A stretch of DNA of 64,000 nt from Sulfuriferula multivorans (GCF_003851125.1 NZ_BGOW01000003.1:62001-126000), one strand, 5' to 3'. Shown: positions 51,831 through 60,827, numbered from the stretch's first letter. Translations and numbers: made by a program. Notes: generated by a model from the sequence alone, not told the origin.

Positions 51831-51845
51831 CGCACAATATGTGCG
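51831..51845. promoter_or_regulatory. Dyad CGCACA-ATA-TGTGCG in the divergent region
   Basis: A perfect 6-bp inverted repeat with a 3-base centre, midway between the sulfurtransferase and the activator gene. Candidate protein-binding site. Confidence 0.4.
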
Positions 51846-51871
51846 CGATTTTTGCTTACATTGTGTAGACA

Positions 51872-51879
51872 AATTGTTA
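51872..51879. promoter_or_regulatory. AATTGTTA motif, copy 2 (overlaps the activator's own -10)
   Basis: Follows the small dyad TTGT-GTAG-ACAA (51861-51872). A TTGCTT box (51852-51857) lies 17 bp before TGTTAT (51875-51880), a plausible sigma-70 promoter for the activator, so a protein bound here could shut off its own gene. Confidence 0.4.
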
Positions 51880-51899
51880 TTTCCAGAGGAAGCGCGTCC

Positions 51900-53489
51900 A
51901 TGTCTAAAGCTCAGTCCACCCATCGCCCCCTACCGGAAATCCTGGTGGATGAAGAATTGCTGGTGATGCGCGAGGCCTCCGCACTAATGGGTAAAAGCCC
52001 GGACCAGAACTATGTCATCCGAGAGATTCTGCATTTGTTGTCCGAATTGCTCGGCTTGAATCGTGGACGTGTGGTTTTGCCTGATATCGATAGTGGAGAG
52101 TTGTATATCGCCCACGCCTACGGTTTATCCGCCAAAGAGATGAAACGCGGCCGTTTCCAGCCTGGTGAAGGGATCACCGGGCGCGTGATGCAGAGCGGAC
52201 AAATGATGATTATCCAGGACGTGGATAACGAACCGGCATTCCTGTTTCGCAGCGTGGAACGCGAGCATCTGCCGCACGAAACGGTGTCGTTCATTGCCAT
52301 GCCGGTGGAGCAGGGTGGCCAGGTACTGGGGGTGCTGGGCGTGCACCGGCTACGGGACCGTCCACGGCCGCTGGCGCGCGATCTGCAAATACTGAAAATT
52401 GTCGCCACGCTGATCGCACAGGTAATCATGCTCAACCGTTATATCCAGGAACGCACCGCGCGCCTGGAGTCAGAAAATCGCGAACTCAAATGGGCGCTGA
52501 ACAAGAATCCGTCGAGCCTGGGCGCATTTGGCATTGTGGGCGAATCGATGCCGCTACGGCGTGCATTAAAACAGGTGGAGCAGGTGGCGCAAACCGATGC
52601 GACAGTTCTGCTGCTGGGGGAATCCGGCACCGGAAAGGAGCTGTTTGCGCGTGCCTTGCACCTATCCAGTGCACGCCGCGACTATCCGTTCATCAAGGTG
52701 AACTGTGGCGCGATACCGGAAAATCTGTTCGAGTCCGAGCTGTTTGGCTACGAGAAAGGCGCGTTTACCGGCGCCACCAGCAGCCGCCCCGGCTATTTCG
52801 AGCAAGCCAACGGTGGCAGCCTGTTCCTTGATGAGATTGGCGACATGCCGCTGGCGATGCAGGTCAAATTGCTGCGCGTATTGCAGGAGAACACCATTCA
52901 GCGCGTTGGCGCGCGCCGCGAAACCACGATCAATGTTCGTATCGTCGCCGCCACCAATCAGGATTTGCAGCAGCTGGTAAGCCGCGGAAAATTTCGGCTG
53001 GATCTGTTTTATCGAGTCAATGTGATCCCGGTGCGGCTACCCGCTCTGCAGGAGCGTCCGGAGGACATCCGCCATCTGGTGCGCTATTACTTGAACCAGA
53101 TCAACCAAAGCTACCAGCGCAATGTGAATATTGCGCCGGAGGCACTGGAGCGGCTGGCCGCTTATAGTTGGCCAGGCAATGTGCGGCAATTGTGCAACGT
53201 GCTGGAACGGCTGGCGCTGCTCTCCGAGAACCGGCTGATCGGCGCAGCGGAGGTGGCTGCGGTCATTGCAGCTGAATCGGCCGGTGAACACCTGGCGTTG
53301 CCAGTTACCGCGCCGGTATCCGCAATCCCGGACAGTTTGCGGCCCTACCATGCAGTGCAGTCCGGTGAACGTGACAGCATCGTGCAGGCACTGGCGCAAT
53401 GCAACGGCAACAAATCGCGTGCCGCGCAGCGAATCGGCATGACTTTGCGCCAGCTGAATTATCGGATCCAGCGCCTGGAAATTGCCTGA
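51900..53489 (+). CDS. NifA-like sigma-54-dependent activator (GAF-AAA-Fis)
   Basis: 529 residues. GAF sensor domain (about 25-185), then an AAA+ domain (about 210-440) with Walker A GESGTGKE, the sigma-54 contact loop GAFTGA, Walker B LFLDEIGD and arginine-finger region; the C-terminal Fis helix-turn-helix reads [29 protein letters not shown] precedes the ATG; an open frame to 51774 lacks similarity. No nif genes are nearby. Its neighbours on both sides have sigma-54 promoters, so these are its likely targets. The GAF ligand is unknown. Confidence 0.95.
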   Translation: MSKAQSTHRPLPEILVDEELLVMREASALMGKSPDQNYVIREILHLLSELLGLNRGRVVLPDIDSGELYIAHAYGLSAKEMKRGRFQPGEGITGRVMQSGQMMIIQDVDNEPAFLFRSVEREHLPHETVSFIAMPVEQGGQVLGVLGVHRLRDRPRPLARDLQILKIVATLIAQVIMLNRYIQERTARLESENRELKWALNKNPSSLGAFGIVGESMPLRRALKQVEQVAQTDATVLLLGESGTGKELFARALHLSSARRDYPFIKVNCGAIPENLFESELFGYEKGAFTGATSSRPGYFEQANGGSLFLDEIGDMPLAMQVKLLRVLQENTIQRVGARRETTINVRIVAATNQDLQQLVSRGKFRLDLFYRVNVIPVRLPALQERPEDIRHLVRYYLNQINQSYQRNVNIAPEALERLAAYSWPGNVRQLCNVLERLALLSENRLIGAAEVAAVIAAESAGEHLALPVTAPVSAIPDSLRPYHAVQSGERDSIVQALAQCNGNKSRAAQRIGMTLRQLNYRIQRLEIA

Positions 53490-53515
53490 CCGGCATGCGG
53501 GAAAGCTGTCGCGCA

Positions 53516-53528
53516 AATTGTTAACAAT
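53516..53528. promoter_or_regulatory. AATTGTTA motif, copy 3, within the palindrome ATTGTTAACAAT
   Basis: A perfect 12-bp palindrome (53517-53528) about 110-120 bp upstream of the predicted OsmC-operon transcription start, a normal place for an enhancer-type activator site. It does not match the NifA site TGT-N10-ACA. Confidence 0.5.
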
Positions 53529-53611
53529 CTGTGCACCACCGTGACCGCTTCAATTTCCCATATTGTAAAAATAATATTTGAAATCATTGCATTAGTTTAC
53601 GCATACTGCCC

Positions 53612-53627
53612 TGGCATGGCGCTTGCA
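53612..53627 (+). promoter_or_regulatory. Sigma-54 (-24/-12) promoter of the OsmC operon
   Basis: Reads TGGCATG GCGC TTGCA; GG at 53613-53614 and GC at 53625-53626 are 12 bases apart. One mismatch to TGGCACG-N4-TTGCA. Expected start near 53639, 48 bases before the ATG. Confidence 0.85.
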
Positions 53628-53686
53628 TTGATGTCGGTGTGCCCTACAGGCCGCCACTATTCATTGAATGCGAGGAGGAATAAACC

Positions 53687-54229
53687 ATGCCCGAAGTTGC
53701 CGCTCTGAAAATGACTACCACGCTGACCCCGATTGATAAAAACGGGCTCGATGCGCTGGCGCAAAAAGGCAAAGCCAATCCAAACAATGTGGTCACGCTG
53801 AAAACGAAAACGGTGTGCGAGAGCAAATTCCGCAACCTCAATTTCGTGCGCGACCTGCCCGCCCATGTGATTGATGAACCGCCCAACCTGCTGGGTGATG
53901 ACACCGCGCCCAATCCCTCCGAAGCGGCGCTGGCCACGTTGGGCTCTTGCCTGTCGGTAGGTCTGCACGCCAATGCGGTGGCACGCGGCATCACGCTTAC
54001 AAAAATCGAGCTGGAGCTGGAAGGCGATATCAACGTCACGGCGGTGTGGGGCGTGGGCGACACATCACCGGACAAAACGCTGGGCTTGACCGATATTCGC
54101 GTCAAGGTGCATCTGGAAGGCGATGCCAGCGACGCGGAGCTGCAAGCGCTCGTCGCCCATGCCAATCAATGGTCTCCCGTAGCCAACACCCTGCGCAATC
54201 CGGTAAACGTGGCAGTGGCCCTGGCCTGA
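53687..54229 (+). CDS. OsmC-like protein missing the second conserved Cys
   Basis: 180 residues. OsmC/Ohr fold: the first conserved Cys is residue 88 in ATLGSCLSVG, followed by the central helix. The second active-site Cys of the peroxidase members, normally in a CPV motif, is Ser here (WSPVANTLRNPV). So a classical thiol-peroxidase cycle is unlikely; it may be a binding or sulfur-carrying protein. A long N-terminal part (1-40) precedes the fold. GCGAGGAGGAA precedes the ATG. First gene of the sigma-54-driven operon. Confidence 0.88.
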   Translation: MPEVAALKMTTTLTPIDKNGLDALAQKGKANPNNVVTLKTKTVCESKFRNLNFVRDLPAHVIDEPPNLLGDDTAPNPSEAALATLGSCLSVGLHANAVARGITLTKIELELEGDINVTAVWGVGDTSPDKTLGLTDIRVKVHLEGDASDAELQALVAHANQWSPVANTLRNPVNVAVALA

Positions 54230-54286
54230 TAGCACGATTGAAAAAGCACATCACCACGGCAGTCAGGTGGCGACTAAGGAGCTGAG

Positions 54287-55438
54287 ATGCAAATAGAAAT
54301 GATGGAGTACGCGCATGAAGCCGGTACGGATGAATCTCTCCCCGGTATTACTGCGCTGATCCGCGACCATCTTTGCCCACACGTGCTGGATATTGATCTC
54401 AAGGGTGAATATCCGGGCGAATTTTTGCACAGGCTCGGCGCTATCGGCGGCTTTGGTGCGCTTGTTGCGCCCCAGTTCGGCGGCACTGGTAGGGGTTTGA
54501 AAAACGCGGTTAGGGTCATCGAGGACGTATCGCGCGAATGCGTTGCCACCGGCTTTTTGGTATGGGCGCAGAATGCCTGTGCCTGGTACCTGCAAAACAG
54601 CAGCAATATTGCGATTCGTAACGGCGTATTGCCGCAAATCGCCAGGGGCGACGTGTTGGGAGGCACGGGCCAGTCGAATGCAATGAAATCCTGCGTTGCC
54701 ATCGAGGAAAACCGTCTTCAGGCAGTGCGCGTGAACGGCGGCTATTGCGTGAATGGCACGCTGCCGTGGGTATCCAACATCGGCGTGGATCACTATTTCC
54801 ATGTCGGCATAGCCGTGGCAGGCGAGCCGGGGCTGATGATCGCCCTGGTGCGCGGCGACTACCCCGGTCTGACCCTCAACCAGAATGCGCATTTTATTGC
54901 GATGGAAGGCACCAACACGTTTGCCTGCCAGTTCAAGAATGTATTCATCGCCGACGCCGTCGTGGTATCGCACCCGAATGAATTCGAGCGCTTTCGCGCG
55001 CGCACCAAATCCGCCTTTATCCTGATGCAGATGGGCATGGGGCTGGGATTGGTGGATGCCTGCGTGGCCATGATGAAGCGTTCCAACAAAACCCACGGCC
55101 ACGTAAACCGTTTCCTCGATGACCAGGCCGAGGATATCGAAGCGGCGTTGCTTGGCGCACGCGCAGCCTGCTATCGTCTGGCGGACGAAATCGACGCCTC
55201 GCCCGACACCAGCCAGGAGCGCGACACCATCGCCATGCGTCTGCTGGGCAGCGAGCTGTCGCTCAAGGCAGCCAACTCTGCCATGCTGCATCTCGGTGCC
55301 AAGGGTTATCTGGTGAGCAACGCCGCGCAGCGACGCGTGCGCGAAGCCTACTTTGTCGCCATCGTCACGCCGGCCATCAAGCATTTACGCAAGGAATTGC
55401 ACGACATCGACAGCGGCAACCACGCATGCAGCGTATAG
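54287..55438 (+). CDS. Acyl-CoA dehydrogenase-like flavoprotein
   Basis: 383 residues with the three parts of the acyl-CoA dehydrogenase fold: helical N-terminal domain (1-120), beta domain (about 120-235; LGGTGQSNAMKS and VNGTLPWVSN) and C-terminal helices. The C-terminal catalytic Glu region of true dehydrogenases (YEGT-type) is not present; the stretch is QRRVREAYFVAIVTP. That is more like the flavin-monooxygenase/desulfurisation branch (DszC, SfnC-like). In this operon with a rubredoxin it may act on a sulfur or nitrogen compound. Confidence 0.85.
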   Translation: MQIEMMEYAHEAGTDESLPGITALIRDHLCPHVLDIDLKGEYPGEFLHRLGAIGGFGALVAPQFGGTGRGLKNAVRVIEDVSRECVATGFLVWAQNACAWYLQNSSNIAIRNGVLPQIARGDVLGGTGQSNAMKSCVAIEENRLQAVRVNGGYCVNGTLPWVSNIGVDHYFHVGIAVAGEPGLMIALVRGDYPGLTLNQNAHFIAMEGTNTFACQFKNVFIADAVVVSHPNEFERFRARTKSAFILMQMGMGLGLVDACVAMMKRSNKTHGHVNRFLDDQAEDIEAALLGARAACYRLADEIDASPDTSQERDTIAMRLLGSELSLKAANSAMLHLGAKGYLVSNAAQRRVREAYFVAIVTPAIKHLRKELHDIDSGNHACSV

Positions 55439-55466
55439 ACGCAACACATAAACATTAAGGGACCCC

Positions 55467-55859
55467 ATGATCACTTTCAGTGTCAGCCTCGATGTTGATA
55501 CCACGACGGCCAAACTTACCGAAGCCATTCTCGCCGTACCGATGGGGCTGGTGGCGCATATCAATGGCCAGGCCAACGCCGCCAAGCGCGGCTTGACTGT
55601 ACCGTCCGACCAGATTCTGGAGGTATTCCGCCCGGATTTTGCGGTGCGCGTCTGGCAGGCGGACAAACGCGCCGGCATAGACATTCCGCTGCGTATCCAT
55701 GTTTACGAAGCGGGCGGCAAAACCTGGGTTGCCATGCGCAGCCCGGGCGCGGTGTTCGCCCCCTACAACAATGCCCTGCTAGACCAGATTGCAACCGAGC
55801 TGCAGCCAATTTTCGACAAAATCCTGTCCTGCCTTACTCCTTACAAGAAAACACCATGA
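55467..55859 (+). CDS. DUF302-like small protein
   Basis: 130 residues. The middle fits DUF302: an SDQILEVFRPDF segment, then AGIDIPLRIHVYEAGGKTWVAMRSP. Members are small alpha/beta proteins of unknown function, often near sulfur or redox genes. Stop and rubredoxin start overlap in ATGA, which shows tight coupling. Confidence 0.75.
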   Translation: MITFSVSLDVDTTTAKLTEAILAVPMGLVAHINGQANAAKRGLTVPSDQILEVFRPDFAVRVWQADKRAGIDIPLRIHVYEAGGKTWVAMRSPGAVFAPYNNALLDQIATELQPIFDKILSCLTPYKKTP

Positions 55860-56050
55860 ACGCAATGACTGAAACCGAAACGTTGACGCGCAAGTGGATA
55901 TGCATGATCTGCGACTATGTGTACGACGAAGCGCGCGGCATCCCGGACGAAGGCATTGCGCCCGGCACGCGTTTTGAAGACATTCCCGACAGCTGGGCAT
56001 GTCCGGACTGCGGCGTAACCAAGCACGATTTTGAACTTCTGCAAGAATAA
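55856..56050 (+). CDS. Rubredoxin
   Basis: 64 residues. Iron site from CMIC (about Cys18, Cys21) and CPDC (about Cys51, Cys54), with the family segments DYVYDEARG and WACPDCGVTKHDF. A ten-residue N-terminal extension precedes the domain. One-electron carrier; in this operon the flavoprotein two genes upstream is the natural partner. The stop lies 3 bp from the convergent YihY gene. Confidence 0.96.
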   Translation: MNAMTETETLTRKWICMICDYVYDEARGIPDEGIAPGTRFEDIPDSWACPDCGVTKHDFELLQE

Positions 56051-56053
56051 TCT

Positions 56054-57331
56054 TTATGCGGCCCGCACCTGATTCATCTGCTTCAGTCGCTGCGCCAGCG
56101 CACCAATAATTTCCCGCGCCAGCGCCGGACTGGTCGCCATCAATTCCTCCAGCACCTGGGGTGGAAATGCAATCAGGAAGACCTCGGTTTCAGCGACCAC
56201 TGTCGCGGTGCGTGGTTCGCCCAGCAGGTAGGCCATTTCGCCAAACATCTGCCCGGCGCTCAGGCTGGTGATTTTCACCGGCTGGCCATTGATGGCTTTC
56301 ATCATCGCCACCTGCCCGGACTGCAGAAAGTAGGTGAGTTGAGAGCTCTCGCCCTCACGGATAATGGTCGTGCCCGATGCGAACGTTTGGCCGTATTTGC
56401 GCGGCAGGCGTTGCGAGCGGCCAAACAGGAAGCGATCAGCCAGGGTTGTCTGTTTGCCGCTTCTGGCCAGAAACAGTTTTTCCAGACCCATCACATCCAC
56501 CCTGCCTGCCGCATACAGGCACTGCGCCCACAGCAGAAAAATCACCGCCACGATATATACCCAGATCAGCGAAAACACCACCGTACCCAGCGTGCCGTAG
56601 ATCGCCTGGTAGTTGTCCAGGCGCACGAAATAGCCAAACGCGGACTTGAGGGCGAGGACGCTGAGCGCGCACAGCAGGCTCACCAGCGCTGCCAGCCTGA
56701 CCGGCGGGCGCGGGATGGGCATACGCCAGTACGCCGTAAAAACCAGCAGCCACAGCACCAGAAAAGTAATCGCGCCGCCTGCCAGCCCGAGATTGGCCGC
56801 CAGATGGTGTCCAAGCAGCTCCATGCGCGACAGATAGGACAATATGCGCTGTGCCACGATCGCCAGCACAATCAAGGCAAACGCCAGCGGCATGGCCAGC
56901 AGCGACATCAGCCACGCCTGCCAGAAACTGCGCTTGCCACCCGCAAAAATCACCCGGAACGCACTTTGCAAAGCGTTCAACAGGCCACGCGAGGCCATCA
57001 CCAGGGTGAGCAGACTGGCGCCGCTGGCCACCGCGCGCGTTTGTTCCGGCAGCGCACCCAGCGCCTTGAGCGCACCCAGATTGAGCTGATCCCACAGGGC
57101 CACAAACAGCAGCGGCATATTCGCCGCCAGTTGCGGCAACTGGGTGAGCAGATTGGCCGCATACAACAGCAGCAACACAATGGGGACAATGGACAGCAAA
57201 AAGTAGAACGAGATCGCCGCGGCATGATTGGCCAGCTCGTTGCGCAGAAATAGTTGCACAGACACATAGCCAATCTGGCTCAGCCAATCAAGGCGATCGC
57301 GCGTCGGGGCAGATAGAGAAAACCGTTTCAT
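56054..57331 (-). CDS. YihY/BrkB-type membrane protein fused to a cyclic nucleotide-binding domain
   Basis: 425 residues. Residues 1-285 form the YihY (UPF0761) membrane domain with about six hydrophobic helices and NHAAAISFYFLLSIVPI. The rest (about 300-420) is a cNMP-binding domain: FASGTTIIREGESSQLTYFLQSGQV and the phosphate loop FGEMAYLLGEPRTATVVAE, where GEMAYLLGEPRTA is the cNMP hallmark with the ligand Arg. Plain YihY proteins lack this tail. It suggests gating or regulation by cAMP or a related nucleotide. Confidence 0.92.
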   Translation of the reverse strand: MKRFSLSAPTRDRLDWLSQIGYVSVQLFLRNELANHAAAISFYFLLSIVPIVLLLLYAANLLTQLPQLAANMPLLFVALWDQLNLGALKALGALPEQTRAVASGASLLTLVMASRGLLNALQSAFRVIFAGGKRSFWQAWLMSLLAMPLAFALIVLAIVAQRILSYLSRMELLGHHLAANLGLAGGAITFLVLWLLVFTAYWRMPIPRPPVRLAALVSLLCALSVLALKSAFGYFVRLDNYQAIYGTLGTVVFSLIWVYIVAVIFLLWAQCLYAAGRVDVMGLEKLFLARSGKQTTLADRFLFGRSQRLPRKYGQTFASGTTIIREGESSQLTYFLQSGQVAMMKAINGQPVKITSLSAGQMFGEMAYLLGEPRTATVVAETEVFLIAFPPQVLEELMATSPALAREIIGALAQRLKQMNQVRAA

Positions 57332-57413
57332 CGTTGCAATTTAACCTGCTTTGCACGGCGGCGACCAGCCCTGCCTTATAATGTGCGATTAAATTCGTCA
57401 CTCCGCCCGCGCA

Positions 57414-57971
57414 ATGATCCTTTACATCCACGGTTTCAATAGCTCATCCGGTTCGGGCAAGGCGCGCGAGCTTGAGGCCTGGCTTGACGCGCGTGGCCGC
57501 AGTGCGGAATTCGCCTGTCCCGACCTGCCGCATCGTCCGGCGGCGGCCATCGCGTTGTTGTCCGACCTGATCTCGGCATTGCCGCGCGCACAGGTAAAGC
57601 TCATTGGCAGTTCGCTGGGTGGTTTTTACGCCACCTGGCTGGCGGACCAGTTTGACGTCAAGGCCGCGTTGATCAACCCCGCAGTGCATGTACAGAACGA
57701 GCTCAAAAGCGTGCTGGGCCCCCTAAAAAATTACCACACCGGCGAGGAGTACCTGTTTACCCAGCAACATCTGGATGAACTGGCCGCCCTCGACAAGCCG
57801 GCGCCGTTGCGCCCGCAAAATCTGTTGCTGCTGGTGGAAACCGGTGATGAAGTGCTGGATTACCGCGCTGCGGTGAGCTATTACGCTGCCAGCCGGCAGA
57901 TTGTCGTGCCGGGAGGCGATCACGGTTTCCAAAGCTTCCCTCAATATATCGAAACCATTCTGGAGTTCTGA
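57414..57971 (+). CDS. YqiA-type esterase (UPF0227)
   Basis: 185 residues. Small alpha/beta hydrolase with ILYIHGFNSSSGSGKA at the start, nucleophile elbow GSSLGGFYATWLA and a C-terminal GGDHGFQSF with the catalytic His. Cytosolic esterase, natural substrate unknown. A TATAAT box at 57377-57382 lies 32 bp before the ATG; the -35 is unclear (TTGCAC with a 20-bp spacer). Followed after 12 bp by the RNB gene. Confidence 0.9.
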   Translation: MILYIHGFNSSSGSGKARELEAWLDARGRSAEFACPDLPHRPAAAIALLSDLISALPRAQVKLIGSSLGGFYATWLADQFDVKAALINPAVHVQNELKSVLGPLKNYHTGEEYLFTQQHLDELAALDKPAPLRPQNLLLLVETGDEVLDYRAAVSYYAASRQIVVPGGDHGFQSFPQYIETILEF

Positions 57972-57983
57972 ACGCAGGGGTGC

Positions 57984-59885
57984 ATGCCCCTCGCGTTACT
58001 CAATATGTATCTACTTTACGAAGAAAGCGGCAGCTTCAAGGCCGGCACCATCATTACTGACAACGATTCATCCTTGCAGGTGGACACCCAGCACGGCAAG
58101 CGCGTCAAGGTGAAAGCCGTCACGGTAATGATGCGTTTTAACGCACCGGCGCCAGCTGAATTCATGGACGCAGCGCATGTCGTCCGCGACGAGGCCGACA
58201 CGGATTTTCTGTGGGAGGTTGCGGGCAGCGAGGAATTCGGCTTTACCGATCTGGCACGCGAATACTTCGGCCACGAACCCACGCCTGCAGAAGCGGCAGG
58301 CATTCTGATGCGTTTGCACGAAGCGCCGATGTATTTCTACAAAAAGGGACGCGGCCGCTACAAATCCGCGCCGCCTGAAGCGCTGGCTGCCGCCAAGGCC
58401 GGCGTGGAACGCAAGCAGCGCGAGGCGGAATTACTGGCACGTTATGTTGCGCAACTGAGCGCGTACGAGCTGCCGGAAGAATTCGCCGCGCATCTCGACA
58501 TGCTGCTCTATGCGCCGGACAAAAATCAGCTGGAATGGAAAGCCCTGGACGAAGCCTGCAAGGCGACCAGCCTGACTCCGGTCAAACTGCTGGATCGCTG
58601 CGGCGCGATTCCTTCCAGCCACGATTACCACCTGGGTGCGTTCCTGCGCGAACACTTTCCGCGCGGCACCGGTTTCGGCGACGCGCACGAGCTGCCCGAT
58701 CCGCCACAGTTGCCGGATGCGGGGGTGCAGGCATTCAGCATGGACGACGCGGCCACCACCGAGATCGACGATGCGTTTTCAGTCACGCGTCTGGACAACG
58801 GCAACTGGCGCGTCGGCATCCATATCGCCGTGCCCGCGCTGGGCATCGTGCCGGCCTCGGCGCTCGACGAAATCGCCGCGCACCGCCTGTCCACGGTGTA
58901 TTACCCCGGCGGCAAGATCACCATGCTGCCGGATGACGCCATTCACCACTACACCCTGGGCGAGACCCACACCTGCCCGGCGCTGTCCATGTACGTGGAA
59001 GTGAGCGACGGCGAATGGAAAGTACTGAACCAGGAAACCCGCCTGGAGCAAGTCCACATCGCTGCCAACCTGCGCCATGAGACGCTGGAACCGCACTTCC
59101 ATACCGGCAGCATCGCCAACGACAGCGTCGATTACCCGTTCAAGACCGAACTCGACATGCTCTGGCATTTTTCCGGTGCGCTGGAGGCCGCGCGCGGCAA
59201 AACCCCCGACCCCAACGTGGTGCAGCGCGCCGATTACAACTTCAAGGTGGAAAACGACCGCGTCAGCATTACCGACCGGGTGCGCGGCAATCCGATCGAC
59301 CGCGTAGTGTCCGAGCTGATGATTTATGTGAATTCGGAATGGGGGCGCTGGCTGGCGGAAACCGACACCATGGCGCTATACCGCACCCAGCAGAACGGCA
59401 AGGTGAAAATGAGCACCAAGCCCGGGCCGCACGTCGGCCTGGGCGTGGCGCAATACACCTGGGCGAGCTCTCCGCTGCGGCGTTATGTGGATCTGGTCAA
59501 CCAGCGCCAGATCATGGCGCTGGCACAGGGCGTGGAACCGCCCTATGCAGCGAAATCCGAGGTGCTGTACACCGCATTGCGCGATTTCGAAGTGGCCTAT
59601 GACGCCTACAACGACTTCCAGCGCAACATGGAGCGCTACTGGTGCCTGCGCTGGCTGGTGCAGGAAGGCATCACCGAAATCAACGCGGGCGTCATCAAGG
59701 AAAACCTGGTGCGCCTCGACGGCTTGCCGTTCGTGACGCGCGTGCATTCATTGCCGGAACTGCCGCCGGGTAGCCGCGTCAGCCTGAAGGTGGACGGCGT
59801 GGACTTGTTCGACGTGGAACTGCTGTGCAGTTTCCAGCGCAGACTGGACATTGCACCCGATGCGACGGAGCCCGCAGCCCAATAA
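57984..59885 (+). CDS. RNB-domain exoribonuclease (RNase II/R family)
   Basis: 633 residues. A 3'-5' exoribonuclease. The catalytic RNB domain (about 240-560) shows the acidic motif TTEIDDAFSV and STVYYPGGKITMLP; near the end of the domain ASSPLRRYVDLVNQRQ gives the conserved Arg and Asp. It lacks clear cold-shock domains at the start, closer to the RNB-only family than to E. coli RNase R. The beginning MPLALLNMYLLYEE allows a later ATG at 58005. Confidence 0.92.
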   Translation: MPLALLNMYLLYEESGSFKAGTIITDNDSSLQVDTQHGKRVKVKAVTVMMRFNAPAPAEFMDAAHVVRDEADTDFLWEVAGSEEFGFTDLAREYFGHEPTPAEAAGILMRLHEAPMYFYKKGRGRYKSAPPEALAAAKAGVERKQREAELLARYVAQLSAYELPEEFAAHLDMLLYAPDKNQLEWKALDEACKATSLTPVKLLDRCGAIPSSHDYHLGAFLREHFPRGTGFGDAHELPDPPQLPDAGVQAFSMDDAATTEIDDAFSVTRLDNGNWRVGIHIAVPALGIVPASALDEIAAHRLSTVYYPGGKITMLPDDAIHHYTLGETHTCPALSMYVEVSDGEWKVLNQETRLEQVHIAANLRHETLEPHFHTGSIANDSVDYPFKTELDMLWHFSGALEAARGKTPDPNVVQRADYNFKVENDRVSITDRVRGNPIDRVVSELMIYVNSEWGRWLAETDTMALYRTQQNGKVKMSTKPGPHVGLGVAQYTWASSPLRRYVDLVNQRQIMALAQGVEPPYAAKSEVLYTALRDFEVAYDAYNDFQRNMERYWCLRWLVQEGITEINAGVIKENLVRLDGLPFVTRVHSLPELPPGSRVSLKVDGVDLFDVELLCSFQRRLDIAPDATEPAAQ

Positions 59886-59905
59886 TCCGGGCTAAAATAC
59901 CGGTC

Positions 59906-60811
59906 ATGAGCACGCCATCCCATTTGCCCTCCCTCCCTTCACGCCTCGGCATCACGCCGCTGCTGGGCATAGCGTTGCTGGCCTCCCTGGGCATCCATCT
60001 GTTCCTGCTCGGCTTCAGCTTCAAATTGCCGTCGGTGCGCGAGGACAACTTCCTCAGTCCGCCGCTGGAAGTGGTACTGGTCAACAGCAAATCCGCCCGC
60101 AAGCCGCTCAAGGCCGACGCCCTGGCGCAGGCCAACCTGGAAGGCGGCGGCAACACCGATCTCGACCGCCGCGCCAAAAGCCCGTTACCTTCTTCCGCAG
60201 TGGATCAGCGCGAATCCGGCGCAGATCAGGCGGAACAGCGTGTCAAACAGCTGGAAGCACAGGCACGCCAGATCATGACCCAGCTCAAGTCGGAGCAAAG
60301 CCTGCCCAATATGCAGAATGAACCGACGCCTGCCGAAACCAAGCCGGCCGAGGCCGACCCACGCCCCACCAGTCTGGTCGCGCGCAGCCTGGAAATGGCC
60401 AAACTGGAAGCACAAATCTCGCGCGAATACAGCGCTTATCAAAAACGCCCGAAGCGCATGTTTGTCGGCGCACGCACGCAGAGCTACGCGTTTGCGCGCT
60501 ATATTGAGGACTGGCGCATCAAGGTGGAACGCATCGGCAACCAGCATTATCCGGAAGCGGCGCGCTCGCAAAAACTCTACGGCAAGCTGCAGCTCACCGT
60601 ATCGATCAAGTCGGACGGCAGCCTCGACGACGTGGAGGTCACGCGCAGTTCCGGTTCCAAGATACTGGATGCGGCCGCGGTTGCGATCGTGAGGCGCGCG
60701 GCACCGTATTCACCCTTCCCGGAAGAAATTCGCAACAAGGCCGACATCCTCAGCATCACACGCACCTGGAATTTCATTCCTGGCGACCAGCTCAGCAGCA
60801 GCAACGACTGA
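59906..60811 (+). CDS. TonB family energy-transducing protein
   Basis: 301 residues. An N-terminal membrane helix (about 14-34, [18 protein letters not shown]), a Pro/Ala/Lys-rich periplasmic linker with a short coiled coil (about 105-175), and a C-terminal TonB domain (about 210-298) with [20 protein letters not shown] and the end PYSPFPEEI. Links the proton motive force to outer-membrane receptors with ExbB/ExbD, which are not in the window. Chosen ATG follows the RNB stop by 20 bp. Confidence 0.92.
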   Translation: MSTPSHLPSLPSRLGITPLLGIALLASLGIHLFLLGFSFKLPSVREDNFLSPPLEVVLVNSKSARKPLKADALAQANLEGGGNTDLDRRAKSPLPSSAVDQRESGADQAEQRVKQLEAQARQIMTQLKSEQSLPNMQNEPTPAETKPAEADPRPTSLVARSLEMAKLEAQISREYSAYQKRPKRMFVGARTQSYAFARYIEDWRIKVERIGNQHYPEAARSQKLYGKLQLTVSIKSDGSLDDVEVTRSSGSKILDAAAVAIVRRAAPYSPFPEEIRNKADILSITRTWNFIPGDQLSSSND

Positions 60812-60827
60812 GCTTCCGGCATCAATC

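Noticed and set aside
51900-53489. True nitrogenase regulator NifA
   Set aside because: Domain plan is the same, but there are no nif genes in the window and target promoters lack TGT-N10-ACA sites.
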